DNA of 34,882 nucleotides from a virus: IMG/VR virus record IMGVR_UViG_3300041411_000096, positions 1 through 34,882 of that record. One strand, written 5' to 3'. The translations under genes and the position numbers were made by a program. Below are positions 1 through 7,587 of this stretch, one piece after another. The notes beneath the pieces are model-generated. The model ran no database searches, was not told the DNA's origin, and worked only from the letters and a program-made list of their open reading frames with translations. Numbering within the stretch: position 1 is the stretch's first letter; each line of letters starts with the position of its first letter.

Positions 1-702
1 GAGGATGTATCGGATGCCGACCTCGGTGTCGGTCACCACCGGCGAGCCGATCATTCCGGTACCAGCGCTGATCACGTAGACCTGGTTGTCCAGGGCAGCT
101 TCGCGCTTGATGATCTTCATGGCGCCGTTCTCGACCATCCAGTCAAAGGCAAAGGTCTCGGCGAGCTCATTCATGCAGGCGGTCGGGCTGCCTTGCAGGA
201 CGGTGCCGCGAGAGCGCCGCTTGAGTTCGGAGAAGTCGCCATAGAACTGGATCTCTGCGCCGAACGGCTCCGCGCACGCTTCAATGATCTGCACAGGGTC
301 GGTTTCTGGCGAAAGCGTGAGATTGATCAGGTTCTGATCGCGCTCCTTGGCCGATGACTTGCAGAAGAAGCGAATGCCCTTGGTCGCGCCATCGTCTTCC
401 AGGTGGCGCTGCACGTTGACGATCTGACCAACAAACACGGCGCCGAACAGATTGTCGTAGCCAGCCTCAAGCGAAATAAACTCGTATTTCTTGGTGACGC
501 CATCGCCGAGCATCTGCCGCTCGGCGTAGGGCGACACGTTGAAGATGGTGATCTCGGCCACGCTGAGGGCGCCGCCGGCGAAGTGGGTCGCTTGGAAGGT
601 GATGCGCAGCCCGTCACCATCCGTGTTCATTTCGTAAATCCGCGATCCTGTTGCGCGCCCAACCTTTAGGCGATAGCGCCGCAGGAATATTTCATTGCTC
701 AT
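1..702 (-). CDS. baseplate hub-like protein (3' end outside window)
   Basis: An open frame of 234 codons runs off the left edge without a stop. It starts at ATG 700-702 inside the last codons of the upstream gene. The N-terminus reads MSNEIFLRRYRLKVGR, followed by beta-rich sequence (ITFQATHFAGG, VAEITIFNVS) and a segment GAVFVGQIVNVQRHLEDDG typical of phage hub proteins that form a beta-barrel around the tail tube. Position just after the Dit-like and plug-like genes fits a baseplate hub. The family is inferred from composition and order rather than a firm motif. It is the last gene of the leftward structural operon visible here; the remaining baseplate, spike and fibre genes would lie beyond position 1. 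Confidence 0.6.
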   Translation of the reverse strand, partial: MSNEIFLRRYRLKVGRATGSRIYEMNTDGDGLRITFQATHFAGGALSVAEITIFNVSPYAERQMLGDGVTKKYEFISLEAGYDNLFGAVFVGQIVNVQRHLEDDGATKGIRFFCKSSAKERDQNLINLTLSPETDPVQIIEACAEPFGAEIQFYGDFSELKRRSRGTVLQGSPTACMNELAETFAFDWMVENGAMKIIKREAALDNQVYVISAGTGMIGSPVVTDTEVGIRYIL

Positions 703-997
703 CGGACCACACCAGTTGGTTGGTGACTCCCAGGTTGTCCGGGGTCGGTTGATCCCCTTCGAGCTTCAGGGAGCCATAGGCAATTTGTGGTGGCGGGTAC
801 AGGCCGGCGAGCAGGTCCGACCCCGGGAGCAGGAAGCGGCCCGCAGTCAGCGTGACGCCCAGCGGAGTCAGGATATTCACGCGGAAGACCTCAAGCCTTA
901 CCATCCATTGCAGTTCGATGACCAGCGTGTTTTTACCCAGGCGAGCGCTAAACGTCTGCGCCGGAAGGGCCTGAACGGCTACCTTGAATCGGCTCAT
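692..997 (-). CDS. small baseplate plug-like protein
   Basis: A 101-aa protein. Its ATG overlaps the stop of the upstream gene (ATGA), so it is probably translationally coupled. The centre (RLEVFRVNILTPLGVTLTAG, then PGSDLLAGLYPP) resembles the roughly 100-residue baseplate plug proteins found between Dit-like and hub genes in DUF3383-type contractile tails. Such proteins are thought to close the central channel at the tail tip. No membrane segment or signal peptide is visible. The assignment rests on length, order and a remembered sequence flavour, so a generic small baseplate protein remains possible. Confidence 0.5.
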   Translation of the reverse strand: MSRFKVAVQALPAQTFSARLGKNTLVIELQWMVRLEVFRVNILTPLGVTLTAGRFLLPGSDLLAGLYPPPQIAYGSLKLEGDQPTPDNLGVTNQLVWSDEQ

Positions 998-1614
998 TGG
1001 ATCACCTCGACGGCAGCATCACCGGTGGTGACCATCGGCGCGCCCTGGGTAGCCACGCTGTCGTTCTGCATCAGTTGCTCGGCGGAGGTGACGCCCTGGG
1101 CGACCTGCGAGCGGATTGTGCGAACCTGATAAAGCTCGGCGACGAAAACCAGTCCGTCCTCATTCTCAGGAACGGTCCCCTCGTATAGGTCGACCAGCAC
1201 CATGTCGCGCATGATTTCTTTGCCGGTATCCAGATCGAACTTGGAACGGGATTCCAACAGTGCGCTGAGCGATGCCCAGGCGGTAGAGGCTCGGGTTTCG
1301 TCGCCGCCGGATAGCAGGTAGGCCGATACAGCGCTGACTGCGGCACCACCGACACCACCAATCGCCGTGGCGATCGCGCCAGCGCCCATCATGCCGATAT
1401 CGTTTAGATCCAGGCCGAGAGGGCTATTCGAGACAGCCCCGGTCAGCAGGTAACGATTCGGCAGCAGGATGGCGTGATCATTTACTGGGGCGCCGAACTC
1501 AATCGGAAAGCGCGTGAGCTGGATCGATTTATTGGTCTTTCCCTCAAGCTTGGCGTCGAATTCCAGCGGGCCAATTTTCGGCAGATTCTTGGCGAAAATG
1601 CTCATCAGGCTCAT
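994..1614 (-). CDS. Dit-like tail/baseplate protein
   Basis: A 206-aa protein starting within the stop of the tape measure gene. Near residues 33-60 it has FPIEFGAPVNDHAILLPNRY followed by LTGAVSNSPLG. This pattern of a strand, conserved H, and T-G-A-V-S-N is characteristic of the Dit-like N-terminal domain of phage distal tail proteins. A Gly/Ala-rich hydrophobic insert follows (about residues 75-103). The C-terminal part (DMVLVDLYEG, LVFVAELYQVRTI) is again beta-rich. Dit proteins form the ring at the tube end to which the baseplate attaches. The position after the tape measure supports the call. Confidence 0.6.
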   Translation of the reverse strand: MSLMSIFAKNLPKIGPLEFDAKLEGKTNKSIQLTRFPIEFGAPVNDHAILLPNRYLLTGAVSNSPLGLDLNDIGMMGAGAIATAIGGVGGAAVSAVSAYLLSGGDETRASTAWASLSALLESRSKFDLDTGKEIMRDMVLVDLYEGTVPENEDGLVFVAELYQVRTIRSQVAQGVTSAEQLMQNDSVATQGAPMVTTGDAAVEVIQ

Positions 1615-3149
1615 TTTTCGGGACTCCTGAAGTCCTGCATGGTCTGCTCGGTCAAGCCGCTCATTTGTTCGTTGATGATCTGCTTGACCTTCCCGACGTC
1701 GGCGCCGTGGATATGAAACTGGCGATTGTCGGTGTATCCGGCTGCCGCCTGTCCGCGCCGGTCAGCTTCGCCTTCCTTGTCGGCAGGACGTTCGTATTCG
1801 CGGGAGACGATCGATGCTGCGTCATAGGCGCTGGTAGCCGTGCGCAACTTGCCGCCGGCGGCCTTCTCGTTGCCGCGGGTCAGTTCGTGATTGATGAACT
1901 CAAGCTGCTCGGCACCGGTGGACTTGCGAATATCCTTGCCGTACTTCTTTTCGAACTCGGCCTGCCGGTCTGGATGCCACTGCGCCAAGCCATAAGCCTG
2001 GCCGCCGTCACCCTCTGCGTTCGCCTTGAAGCCGCTTTCCTGCTCCAGGTTGGCCGCGATGCCTTCCGCCTGTTCGCGGCTCCAGCCTTTCGCCATGAAG
2101 AAGTCGACCGTCGCGCCTACCGCATCGCCGCCGCCTTTCTTTAGGCGGTTGTTCAGCAGTTCAGTGTCTTCGCCTGCGTTCAAGCTGCTCGAGTAGAGCA
2201 GTGCTGCAGCGCTACCACCGGCAACGGTAAGCATGGATGCCCCGCCAGCAGCGGCTGCGCCGGCAGTAGCGGCTTTCGCTGCACCACCCAGGCCGACGAT
2301 GGCTCGAAGCGAGGCCAGGCCCTTGAGCGCAGCGCTGCCGCCCAGTAACGCCATGGCAATGGCCACCAGTTCGATGTTGTCGGCCAGTTCGCCGAAGAAC
2401 TCCTTTAGTCCTGAGTCGACCAGATCCTTGTTGTCGCGGTAGAAGGCAACGAAGTCCTCGGCCATATCAGCAAAGGCCGGGGCCAGCTCGCCAGCAATGG
2501 TGTTCCCGATATCGGTGAAGACCAGATCGAGTTCGCTGGACGCCTTGGTCAGTCGAGCCGAGTCGTCGATCTGTTGCTGAGTCATGATGCCAAGCTTGCC
2601 GCGCACGTCGAGTTGCTTTTGGGCTTCCTCGCTGCCTTTCATCAGCAGACGGACGGTTGATTCGCTCAGGCCCAGTGCGTTACCGGCCAGGCGCTGGTTG
2701 AGCGGTGACATGGTCTCGAACTGCTTGGCGATGTTGGTCAGGGCCTCGGCCGTGTTCTGTGCGCCGATGATGACGTCAGGGTCAAGGCCGAGCTTGGCCA
2801 CGTCACCAAACCACCCGGTATTGCCGGTGATGGGTGAGGCCATCAGATCCTGAAGCTTGGTCATGTCAGCGAACGCGTCAGCCGCGTTGCCGCCTTGAGC
2901 CTTGATCGCCTGGCCGAGCATCTGCACGTTTTGAGTGCTCAGCCCGGTCAGCTTGTTGAAATTGTCGAGCTCGGTACCGGCATTTTTGAAGTCACCCACC
3001 ACCTTGTCGATGGCGAGTTTCCCGGCCAGCACGCCGCCGAGCTGCAGAACCGATTTGGTAAGGCCGCCGAACGCGTTGTCGGCCTGCTGGAATGATTTTT
3101 CGTCGACCTTGATGCCGAGGGCGATCAAGAAGCTTTCGAGCACTTTCAA
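1611..3149 (-). CDS. tape measure protein with tail-lysozyme domain
   Basis: A 512-aa protein. The N-terminal part (1-255) is helical and Ala/Leu-rich like tape measure proteins. Residues 260-320 are hydrophobic and Gly/Ala-rich, a candidate membrane-active segment. Residues 345-470 match the phage tail lysozyme family, with AVDFFMAKGWSREQAEGIAANLEQ and YGLAQWHPDRQAEF; E369 or E371 in NLEQESGF is the probable catalytic acid. It sets tail length and probably helps cut peptidoglycan during entry. It is short for a tape measure. The start is TTG at 3147-3149, chosen because AAGGAG lies 7 bases upstream; the next in-frame candidate, GTG at 3141, is less well placed. Confidence 0.8.
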   Translation of the reverse strand: MKVLESFLIALGIKVDEKSFQQADNAFGGLTKSVLQLGGVLAGKLAIDKVVGDFKNAGTELDNFNKLTGLSTQNVQMLGQAIKAQGGNAADAFADMTKLQDLMASPITGNTGWFGDVAKLGLDPDVIIGAQNTAEALTNIAKQFETMSPLNQRLAGNALGLSESTVRLLMKGSEEAQKQLDVRGKLGIMTQQQIDDSARLTKASSELDLVFTDIGNTIAGELAPAFADMAEDFVAFYRDNKDLVDSGLKEFFGELADNIELVAIAMALLGGSAALKGLASLRAIVGLGGAAKAATAGAAAAGGASMLTVAGGSAAALLYSSSLNAGEDTELLNNRLKKGGGDAVGATVDFFMAKGWSREQAEGIAANLEQESGFKANAEGDGGQAYGLAQWHPDRQAEFEKKYGKDIRKSTGAEQLEFINHELTRGNEKAAGGKLRTATSAYDAASIVSREYERPADKEGEADRRGQAAAGYTDNRQFHIHGADVGKVKQIINEQMSGLTEQTMQDFRSPEK

Positions 3150-3163
3150 ATTCCAGCTCCTTG

Positions 3164-3193
3164 AAAAGCAAAAAGCCCCGCAAGTGCAGGGCT
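3164..3193 (-). terminator. Rho-independent terminator between tail chaperone and tape measure
   Basis: On the minus strand an AGCCC / GGGCT stem with a loop of about nine bases (TGCACTTGC) is followed by TTTTTGCTTTT. It overlaps the stop codon (3192-3194) of the chaperone -1 frame extension and lies just before the tape measure Shine-Dalgarno. It probably attenuates readthrough rather than ending the late operon, since structural genes continue downstream. Confidence 0.7.
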
Positions 3194-3473
3194 ATTTCGG
3201 GCGAGAGGCCTCGGCCAAGTGACGGGCATAGATCATTTCATCCATGACCAGGTTCGCCCGCTTGACCCAGCCGAGCGAGTAGGTGCCGTCCTGCAGGTCT
3301 TTGTAGGTGCAGAGTGGCGGGCACAGGCCGGGGATTCCGGTACATGGCCGCCATAGCTCCCAGTCGACCGCCGGGTTTAGGCGCTCTCCTGACTCGAATC
3401 CGGCGCCCCGGCTGAAGCGGTAGATTTCTGGAAGAGGGTCAGGAGCCCGGTAAAATCCTCGAAGACATTTCCG
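3192..3473 (-). CDS. tail assembly chaperone -1 frame extension (T domain)
   Basis: In the -1 frame relative to the upstream chaperone there is coding-like sequence with no usable start codon: LPEIYRFSRGAGFESGERL, then NPAVDWELWRPCTGIPGL and LGWVKRANLVMDEMIYARHL, ending at TAG 3192-3194. The frame stays open back through the chaperone 3' part. A C GGA AAT sequence at 3467-3473, close to lambda's G GGA AAG, is a candidate slip site. An ATTTTAC stretch shortly after is a second. This is the G/GT arrangement in which a programmed -1 frameshift between tube and tape measure genes makes a minor, longer chaperone. The exact slip position cannot be fixed by eye, so the start coordinate is nominal. 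Confidence 0.6.
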   Translation of the reverse strand, partial: RKCLRGFYRAPDPLPEIYRFSRGAGFESGERLNPAVDWELWRPCTGIPGLCPPLCTYKDLQDGTYSLGWVKRANLVMDEMIYARHLAEASRPK

Positions 3474-3823
3474 AGCGCCATCACTACCAGAGTGAAATAG
3501 GTCTTCAGTCGGCCCGAGAAGTCTTCCATCGTCAGCGGAGTGGTACTGCCTTCCTTGAACAGCTTGCCCAGCAAGGAGTCGCAGACGAAGTTGAAGTCGT
3601 CTTCAGGCATGCGGGCGAGCATGGTGCCGACGATGCCGCCGGCGACCACGAAGGACGACGCAGCGCCGACCTCGGCCAGGGCTAGGCCGCGAATCATCGG
3701 CTCGACGCCATACTTGCCCAGCCGGAACAGCACCGCGCGCTGCTTCTCGGCACTCGGCAGGGCGAAGCGATACGTCACCCCGTCATGCTCGATCGAGCGG
3801 ATATGCGATTCAGCCTGACTCAT
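3377..3823 (-). CDS. tail assembly chaperone (G-type)
   Basis: A 148-aa protein between the tail tube gene and the tape measure gene, the standard chaperone position. The ATG overlaps the tube stop (ATGA). The body is helical (EKQRAVLFRLGKYGVEPMIR, DDFNFVCDSLLGKLFKEG). The zero-frame tail (STASAGAPDSSQESA) is low-complexity, as expected where the -1 frame carries the conserved sequence. It coats the tape measure during tail assembly and is normally absent from the mature virion. Confidence 0.65.
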   Translation of the reverse strand: MSQAESHIRSIEHDGVTYRFALPSAEKQRAVLFRLGKYGVEPMIRGLALAEVGAASSFVVAGGIVGTMLARMPEDDFNFVCDSLLGKLFKEGSTTPLTMEDFSGRLKTYFTLVVMALGNVFEDFTGLLTLFQKSTASAGAPDSSQESA

Positions 3824-4224
3824 TGCGCGATACCTGCGTTGAATTCGAAGATAAAGGTCGCGTCGTTCATGCCGGGGCCGCCACGGCCCATAGACTTGCC
3901 GCGAGTGGCTACGCCTTCTGCGAACACGGCGCCTTCATATCCGGCGATGGATGCATAGGAGCCGGACACTTCGGCGCCGGAGTTGACCAGTGCTTGCAGG
4001 CCGATAGCTTGCTTGCAGCCTGGCATCAGGTTCAGCGTCAGGCGCTGACCAGGATTCTTGCGGGTGAACTTGACCGCGTTACCGCCCAGCCCGCGACTGA
4101 GTACAGACTTGTCGTCGATCGGCTCGATGGTGAAGGGCGGGTCTGTGCGGCCCCAGTCGTCGATCACACCGACGCCGGTGATGACCACGATGGTGTTTTC
4201 TACGGAAAGATCTGAAAGTGCCAT
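3820..4224 (-). CDS. tail tube protein (DUF3277-like)
   Basis: A 134-aa protein directly downstream of the sheath gene, the expected tube position in contractile tails. The N-terminus (SVENTIVVITGVGVIDDWG), the loop FTIEPIDDKSVLSRGLGGNAV and GQRLTLNLMPGCKQAIGLQ are typical of the beta-barrel tube proteins in DUF3383/DUF3277 phages. Hexamers would stack to form the inner tube. It ends in an ATGA overlap with the chaperone. Gene order and length make this fairly firm. Confidence 0.65.
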   Translation of the reverse strand: MALSDLSVENTIVVITGVGVIDDWGRTDPPFTIEPIDDKSVLSRGLGGNAVKFTRKNPGQRLTLNLMPGCKQAIGLQALVNSGAEVSGSYASIAGYEGAVFAEGVATRGKSMGRGGPGMNDATFIFEFNAGIAQ

Positions 4225-4237
4225 GTTCTAGCGCCCC

Positions 4238-5368
4238 TTATTCAACGTTGGCCGTCAGGTCGACGGTATGGATGGCGCCAGCACGGAAGATGCGCATATT
4301 GATCGGCGCCGCACCGCGTGCATCACGCTCGGCGTCGGAGATCAGCAGGATGTCTTCAGCTTTGGTCAGGATCTCGTAGCCACGACTCAACACTTCCTCA
4401 CCAGTCTGGTCGTCGGTGTAGAGGCGCTCGCCCAGGTAGCCGTTGCCGATGAACTTCTCGCCGACCTGTGCGGCCGCGTCGATCAGTATCTGCTGGCCCG
4501 CAGGGGTTTGGCGCAGCTTGGTCGGGGTCTTGGTCAGGGCGTTATACAACGCAATGGTCATGAAGTTGGTGAAGGCGTCCAGGTTGAACACATCATCGAT
4601 ATACTCGCCGAATGTCGACGTGGTCTTCGAGTTTATGATTCGGCCGTTGTCGCGCTCGCCACCAGTCTCAACGACGGTGTAGAACACTGCGCCCTTCGCC
4701 TTCATGGCTCCGTAAGCGGTCGGGGTAAGGCTCTCTGCGTCGATACCAGGCAGCTTTTTGTATTCGCCGGTGATGGTCGAGTTGGCTGCGTTGAAGTTGA
4801 CACGACTGAACACTGCGGCGATCTCGAAGCCTTCATACAGCTCGGTCGCATGGCTGGCCACGAACAAGCGGCGCGAGCCCTGGGTCACAGCCTTGCTGAC
4901 GATGTCAGTGGTGACCGCAGGGTCGCGCACGGTCGACTGGTTCGAGGTGTAGGCGAAGAACTTGCCAGCGGCATCGCCGGCGGCGGCCAGGGCCAACACG
5001 TCAGCATCGACAGCGCGGATGGATGTCTCGAACTCGAACCAGTAGAACCAGATGCCCTTGTTGATCGCGTCATTCAGCGACTCGACAACGGTGTCCAGCT
5101 CGATGCGCAGGTAGATGCGCAGGCTCTTGGGCTTCGGAACGGCCGAGAACCAAGCTTCAGCCGCCTTGTACGGGTCGGAAGCGATGTCGAAGTCGGCCGC
5201 CACTTGTGCTGCAGAGCCATAGTCGCGGTACGAGCCCTCAACAAATGCCACGTCGCTCGACGAGTCGAAGTCAGCAAACACCATGCCCGCGCCAAAGTTG
5301 GAAGTCCCAAGCCCGGCCGAGTTGATCAGCGTGGTGATGTTGATGATGCTTTCAGCCGGATAAGCCAT
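4238..5368 (-). CDS. tail sheath protein (DUF3383)
   Basis: A 376-aa protein. The N-terminus MAYPAESIINITTLINSAGL and the segment SYRDYGSAAQVAADFDIASDPYKAAEAWF are characteristic of the DUF3383 family, sheath subunits of this myovirus group. The C-terminal part (LSRGYEILTKAEDILL, RAGAIHTVDLTANVE) is compatible with the strand that links neighbouring subunits. A clear AAGGGGAAG precedes the ATG. The order sheath, tube, chaperone, tape measure downstream is canonical. A 404-codon antisense frame over this gene is a codon-bias shadow. Confidence 0.82.
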   Translation of the reverse strand: MAYPAESIINITTLINSAGLGTSNFGAGMVFADFDSSSDVAFVEGSYRDYGSAAQVAADFDIASDPYKAAEAWFSAVPKPKSLRIYLRIELDTVVESLNDAINKGIWFYWFEFETSIRAVDADVLALAAAGDAAGKFFAYTSNQSTVRDPAVTTDIVSKAVTQGSRRLFVASHATELYEGFEIAAVFSRVNFNAANSTITGEYKKLPGIDAESLTPTAYGAMKAKGAVFYTVVETGGERDNGRIINSKTTSTFGEYIDDVFNLDAFTNFMTIALYNALTKTPTKLRQTPAGQQILIDAAAQVGEKFIGNGYLGERLYTDDQTGEEVLSRGYEILTKAEDILLISDAERDARGAAPINMRIFRAGAIHTVDLTANVE

Positions 5369-5909
5369 TTACTTCCCCTTGCGCAATGGCGCCAGATTGT
5401 TCGGTTTGCGCGGAGAACCCCACGCGATAGATCCGCTGGATGCGGTCTTCGGCGATGGATTCGCCATACAGGTACAGGGTGAGTTGCGCGCGCTCTTCCA
5501 TGGCCGCTTGATACAGGCCGGCCAGGTTGTTGATCGGAGACGTGCGGGACCAGCCGAGCTTTGCGGTACGCAATAGGGCCTTGATCGGCTCGCGCTTGTT
5601 CGCCTCGCACATGGCCGAGGCATAACCCATCGCGCCAGCCCGGTAGAAGTTGATGCTGAAGCCGATGGTGAACTGGGTAGCCACCTTGGCGATGATGTCC
5701 ATGTACTGCGGGTCGTCCTCGGCGACGACACTGCGCTGCGAGTTGAGCGCCTGGCCGAACTGCGCAGGACTGTCGAGCCGCACGGCGCAGTAGCTGCCAG
5801 TGGGAGCCCCTACGCCCGGGTCGCCGATGATGATCTTGTTGGCTGCGAGCCCGGTAGCCGCCATCACAATCTTGCACACCGCCTTGGACAGGGCGTTCTG
5901 ATCAAGCAT
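5352..5909 (-). CDS. neck/tail terminator protein (gp12-like)
   Basis: A 185-aa protein immediately upstream of the sheath gene. Features include KIIIGDPGVGAPTGSYCAV and beta-strand-rich stretches such as FTIGFSINFYRAG. The position between the head-completion genes and the sheath matches the neck terminator protein that caps the tail and docks it to the head. Its start overlaps the previous gene's stop region. The family name is inferred from order and size more than from a diagnostic motif. Confidence 0.5.
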   Translation of the reverse strand: MLDQNALSKAVCKIVMAATGLAANKIIIGDPGVGAPTGSYCAVRLDSPAQFGQALNSQRSVVAEDDPQYMDIIAKVATQFTIGFSINFYRAGAMGYASAMCEANKREPIKALLRTAKLGWSRTSPINNLAGLYQAAMEERAQLTLYLYGESIAEDRIQRIYRVGFSAQTEQSGAIAQGEVNGLSG

Positions 5910-6399
5910 GACCGACGTCCTCCGGCAGCGTTACGTTGGCATATTCGTAGACCTCTTCGGCCACCGGCTCCAGTTGCACCACCAGGGCGTTGACGCTGAT
6001 CCGATCAATCTCTGACTGGTCCAGCTTGGCCACCACAGCGCGGCAGAAGTTGTGCCACGGCCTGAAGTCGGTAGCGATGGACTTCCACCAGGTCACTGGC
6101 TTGTCGGTCGTCTCGGCGAACACCAGGATGTCGGCGAGGTTGCCGTCAGTCGAAACCGAGATCCCTTTTCCGTCGTTTCGGTGAATGACCCGGACGTCGT
6201 TGATTCGCTCGGCACCGATCTGCAGGAACTCGATCTCCTTGTCGCTGACCGGCTGCACGTTTGCGTTAAAGGTGTCGGTGTAGCTCAGGGTGATGGCCGG
6301 CTCGAAGTCGATGATCTCGCTGGTGTAGCGATTCAGAACGACACCAGGATGCGTAATGAATGGGCCTGAGACGTGGCCGCGCATATTCAAGCCCATCAC
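5902..6399 (-). CDS. head-tail joining region protein, unknown family
   Basis: A 165-aa protein (MMGLNMRGHVSGPFITHPG), coupled to its upstream neighbour by an ATGATGA overlap. It is rich in beta-strand-like segments and has a Trp-rich patch, PVTWWKSIATDFRPWHNF. I recognise no specific family. Its place in the connector block, between the gpG/gp10-like gene and the neck terminator, suggests a head-closure or neck protein. Confidence 0.5.
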   Translation of the reverse strand: MMGLNMRGHVSGPFITHPGVVLNRYTSEIIDFEPAITLSYTDTFNANVQPVSDKEIEFLQIGAERINDVRVIHRNDGKGISVSTDGNLADILVFAETTDKPVTWWKSIATDFRPWHNFCRAVVAKLDQSEIDRISVNALVVQLEPVAEEVYEYANVTLPEDVGHA

Positions 6400-6893
6400 A
6401 GCCCCTCTTCGAGTTGCTCGCCGCTGTCGTCGACGACATAGCGAATGGATTGGCGCAGGTCACCACTGTCGATCAGTGGGTTGCTTGAGCCCTTGGCTGC
6501 AATCGTCGACTTGGCGTTCGGCGGGATCTTCAGGTCAGTGATCTCCTGCTTGACGTGACCCTCGGCCAGGTTGCCCATTTGCTCGAGTAGTATGGTCATG
6601 GTCATTTCGCCACTGAGAACCTTGGGAATCATCATCTCAGCCAGTCGCTGATACTGCGGTGAGCCTTTATCGATGGCAGGCGCCAAAAATGGTCGCGGGG
6701 GGATCATGCCGTCAGCAGAGCCGAAGTTGTTCACCGCGGCGACCGTTGCAATGGTCAGCCCGTCTTCGTATGCGCCCGCCCCTTTGGGCACGCCGACCAG
6801 CACGCGAGTCGCGCCCTGCAATTGCTCGGCGAGCTTCTTCAGCGCCTCCTCGACCTGCTGCTTGCCGATCAGGCTCACTTCTGGCCGGATCAT
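6396..6893 (-). CDS. neck/head-completion protein (Mu gpG or HK97 gp10-like)
   Basis: A 165-aa protein beginning MIRPEVSLIGKQQVEEALKK. The segment ATRVLVGVPKGAGAYEDGLT and later IPPRPFLAPAIDKG resemble the tail-completion family of Mu gpG and HK97 gp10, where the motif [IV]PxRPF(L/F) is a hallmark. The C-terminus has NPLIDSGDLRQSIRYVV, also usual for this family. Overlapping start and stop codons (ATGA) link it to both neighbours. It should act at the head-tail interface. Confidence 0.65.
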   Translation of the reverse strand: MIRPEVSLIGKQQVEEALKKLAEQLQGATRVLVGVPKGAGAYEDGLTIATVAAVNNFGSADGMIPPRPFLAPAIDKGSPQYQRLAEMMIPKVLSGEMTMTILLEQMGNLAEGHVKQEITDLKIPPNAKSTIAAKGSSNPLIDSGDLRQSIRYVVDDSGEQLEEGL

Positions 6894-7324
6894 ACGCAGA
6901 TGGCTCCCATGCCAGCCCTGTCACGCAGGTGCAGGTATTCAAGGCCGTATGGGGTAAGGGCCAGGGACGCTTCCCACACCGTCAGACTGGCGTTAGCCGC
7001 CGGGATGGCGTAGGACACCGACTCGTCACGAACGCCCTTGCTTGCCACTGCGTATGGTGTCGAGGCGCTACCATCTGAGCCGGTGGCGTCAGATGTGGCC
7101 TTGTTCCAGGTCAGGTAGTGCGCCGCTAGGGCGAACCAGCCGCGCTGGAGGAATGAGTAGGGCTTGTAGTCGCCCCAGCTGCACGCGCCCAGCTCGCCGC
7201 GTGCGATGTACAGCGCCTTGGTGATGGATGCATCAGGCCAGGCGGTGACATTGGAAAATTCGGGGTAGAACGCTCGGAAGTCGGTCAGAACCGCCGGCGT
7301 CACTTCAATTGTCAGTTCAGCCAC
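6890..7324 (-). CDS. head-tail connector protein (DUF4054)
   Basis: A 144-aa protein. TDFRAFYPEFSNVTAWPDASIT followed by a Tyr/Trp-containing helix (LQRGWFALAAHYLTWNKA) fits DUF4054, a small adaptor family found right after the major capsid gene in these phages. The C-terminal VWEASLALTPYGLEYLHL is the usual end region. It probably forms the ring below the portal. The call is supported by both sequence flavour and order. Confidence 0.7.
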   Translation of the reverse strand: MAELTIEVTPAVLTDFRAFYPEFSNVTAWPDASITKALYIARGELGACSWGDYKPYSFLQRGWFALAAHYLTWNKATSDATGSDGSASTPYAVASKGVRDESVSYAIPAANASLTVWEASLALTPYGLEYLHLRDRAGMGAICV

Positions 7325-7340
7325 GGGTCAGACTCCAGAA

Positions 7341-7370
7341 TGAAACAGCCCCTCGGGTTAGGAGGGGCTG
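7341..7370 (-). terminator. hairpin terminator after the 66-aa gene
   Basis: CAGCCCCTC (7346-7354) pairs perfectly with GAGGGGCTG (7362-7370) around a 7-base loop. On the minus strand it is followed by TTTCATTC, a weak U-tract. It lies between the capsid-side genes and the connector genes and probably lowers expression of the latter relative to capsid. Confidence 0.6.
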
Positions 7371-7377
7371 CGGGGTG

Positions 7378-7578
7378 TTACTTGGATTTCGCCTTGGGCT
7401 CGACACGCTCGGGCTCAGGCTCGACGCTTTCTATCTTCAGCCAGTTGGCCTTAGCGAACAGGCCTTCCTTCAGCTCAGCTGCATACTCGTCGTCGAAGTT
7501 CTCGACAACCTCGCCGGACTGAATCGTCAGGCCGATGAGCACCAGCGGGTGAAGGCTGGTATTGGTCAGAGTTGCCAT
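7378..7578 (-). CDS. small hypothetical head-region protein
   Basis: A 66-aa protein, MATLTNTSLHPLVLIGLTIQ to a Lys/Glu/Pro-rich tail (PEPERVEPKAKSK). It follows the major capsid gene by a few bases and is followed by a hairpin terminator. I do not recognise a family. The acidic centre and charged tail suggest a small structural or assembly factor. Confidence 0.55.
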   Translation of the reverse strand: MATLTNTSLHPLVLIGLTIQSGEVVENFDDEYAAELKEGLFAKANWLKIESVEPEPERVEPKAKSK

Positions 7579-7587
7579 GCGAGCCCC

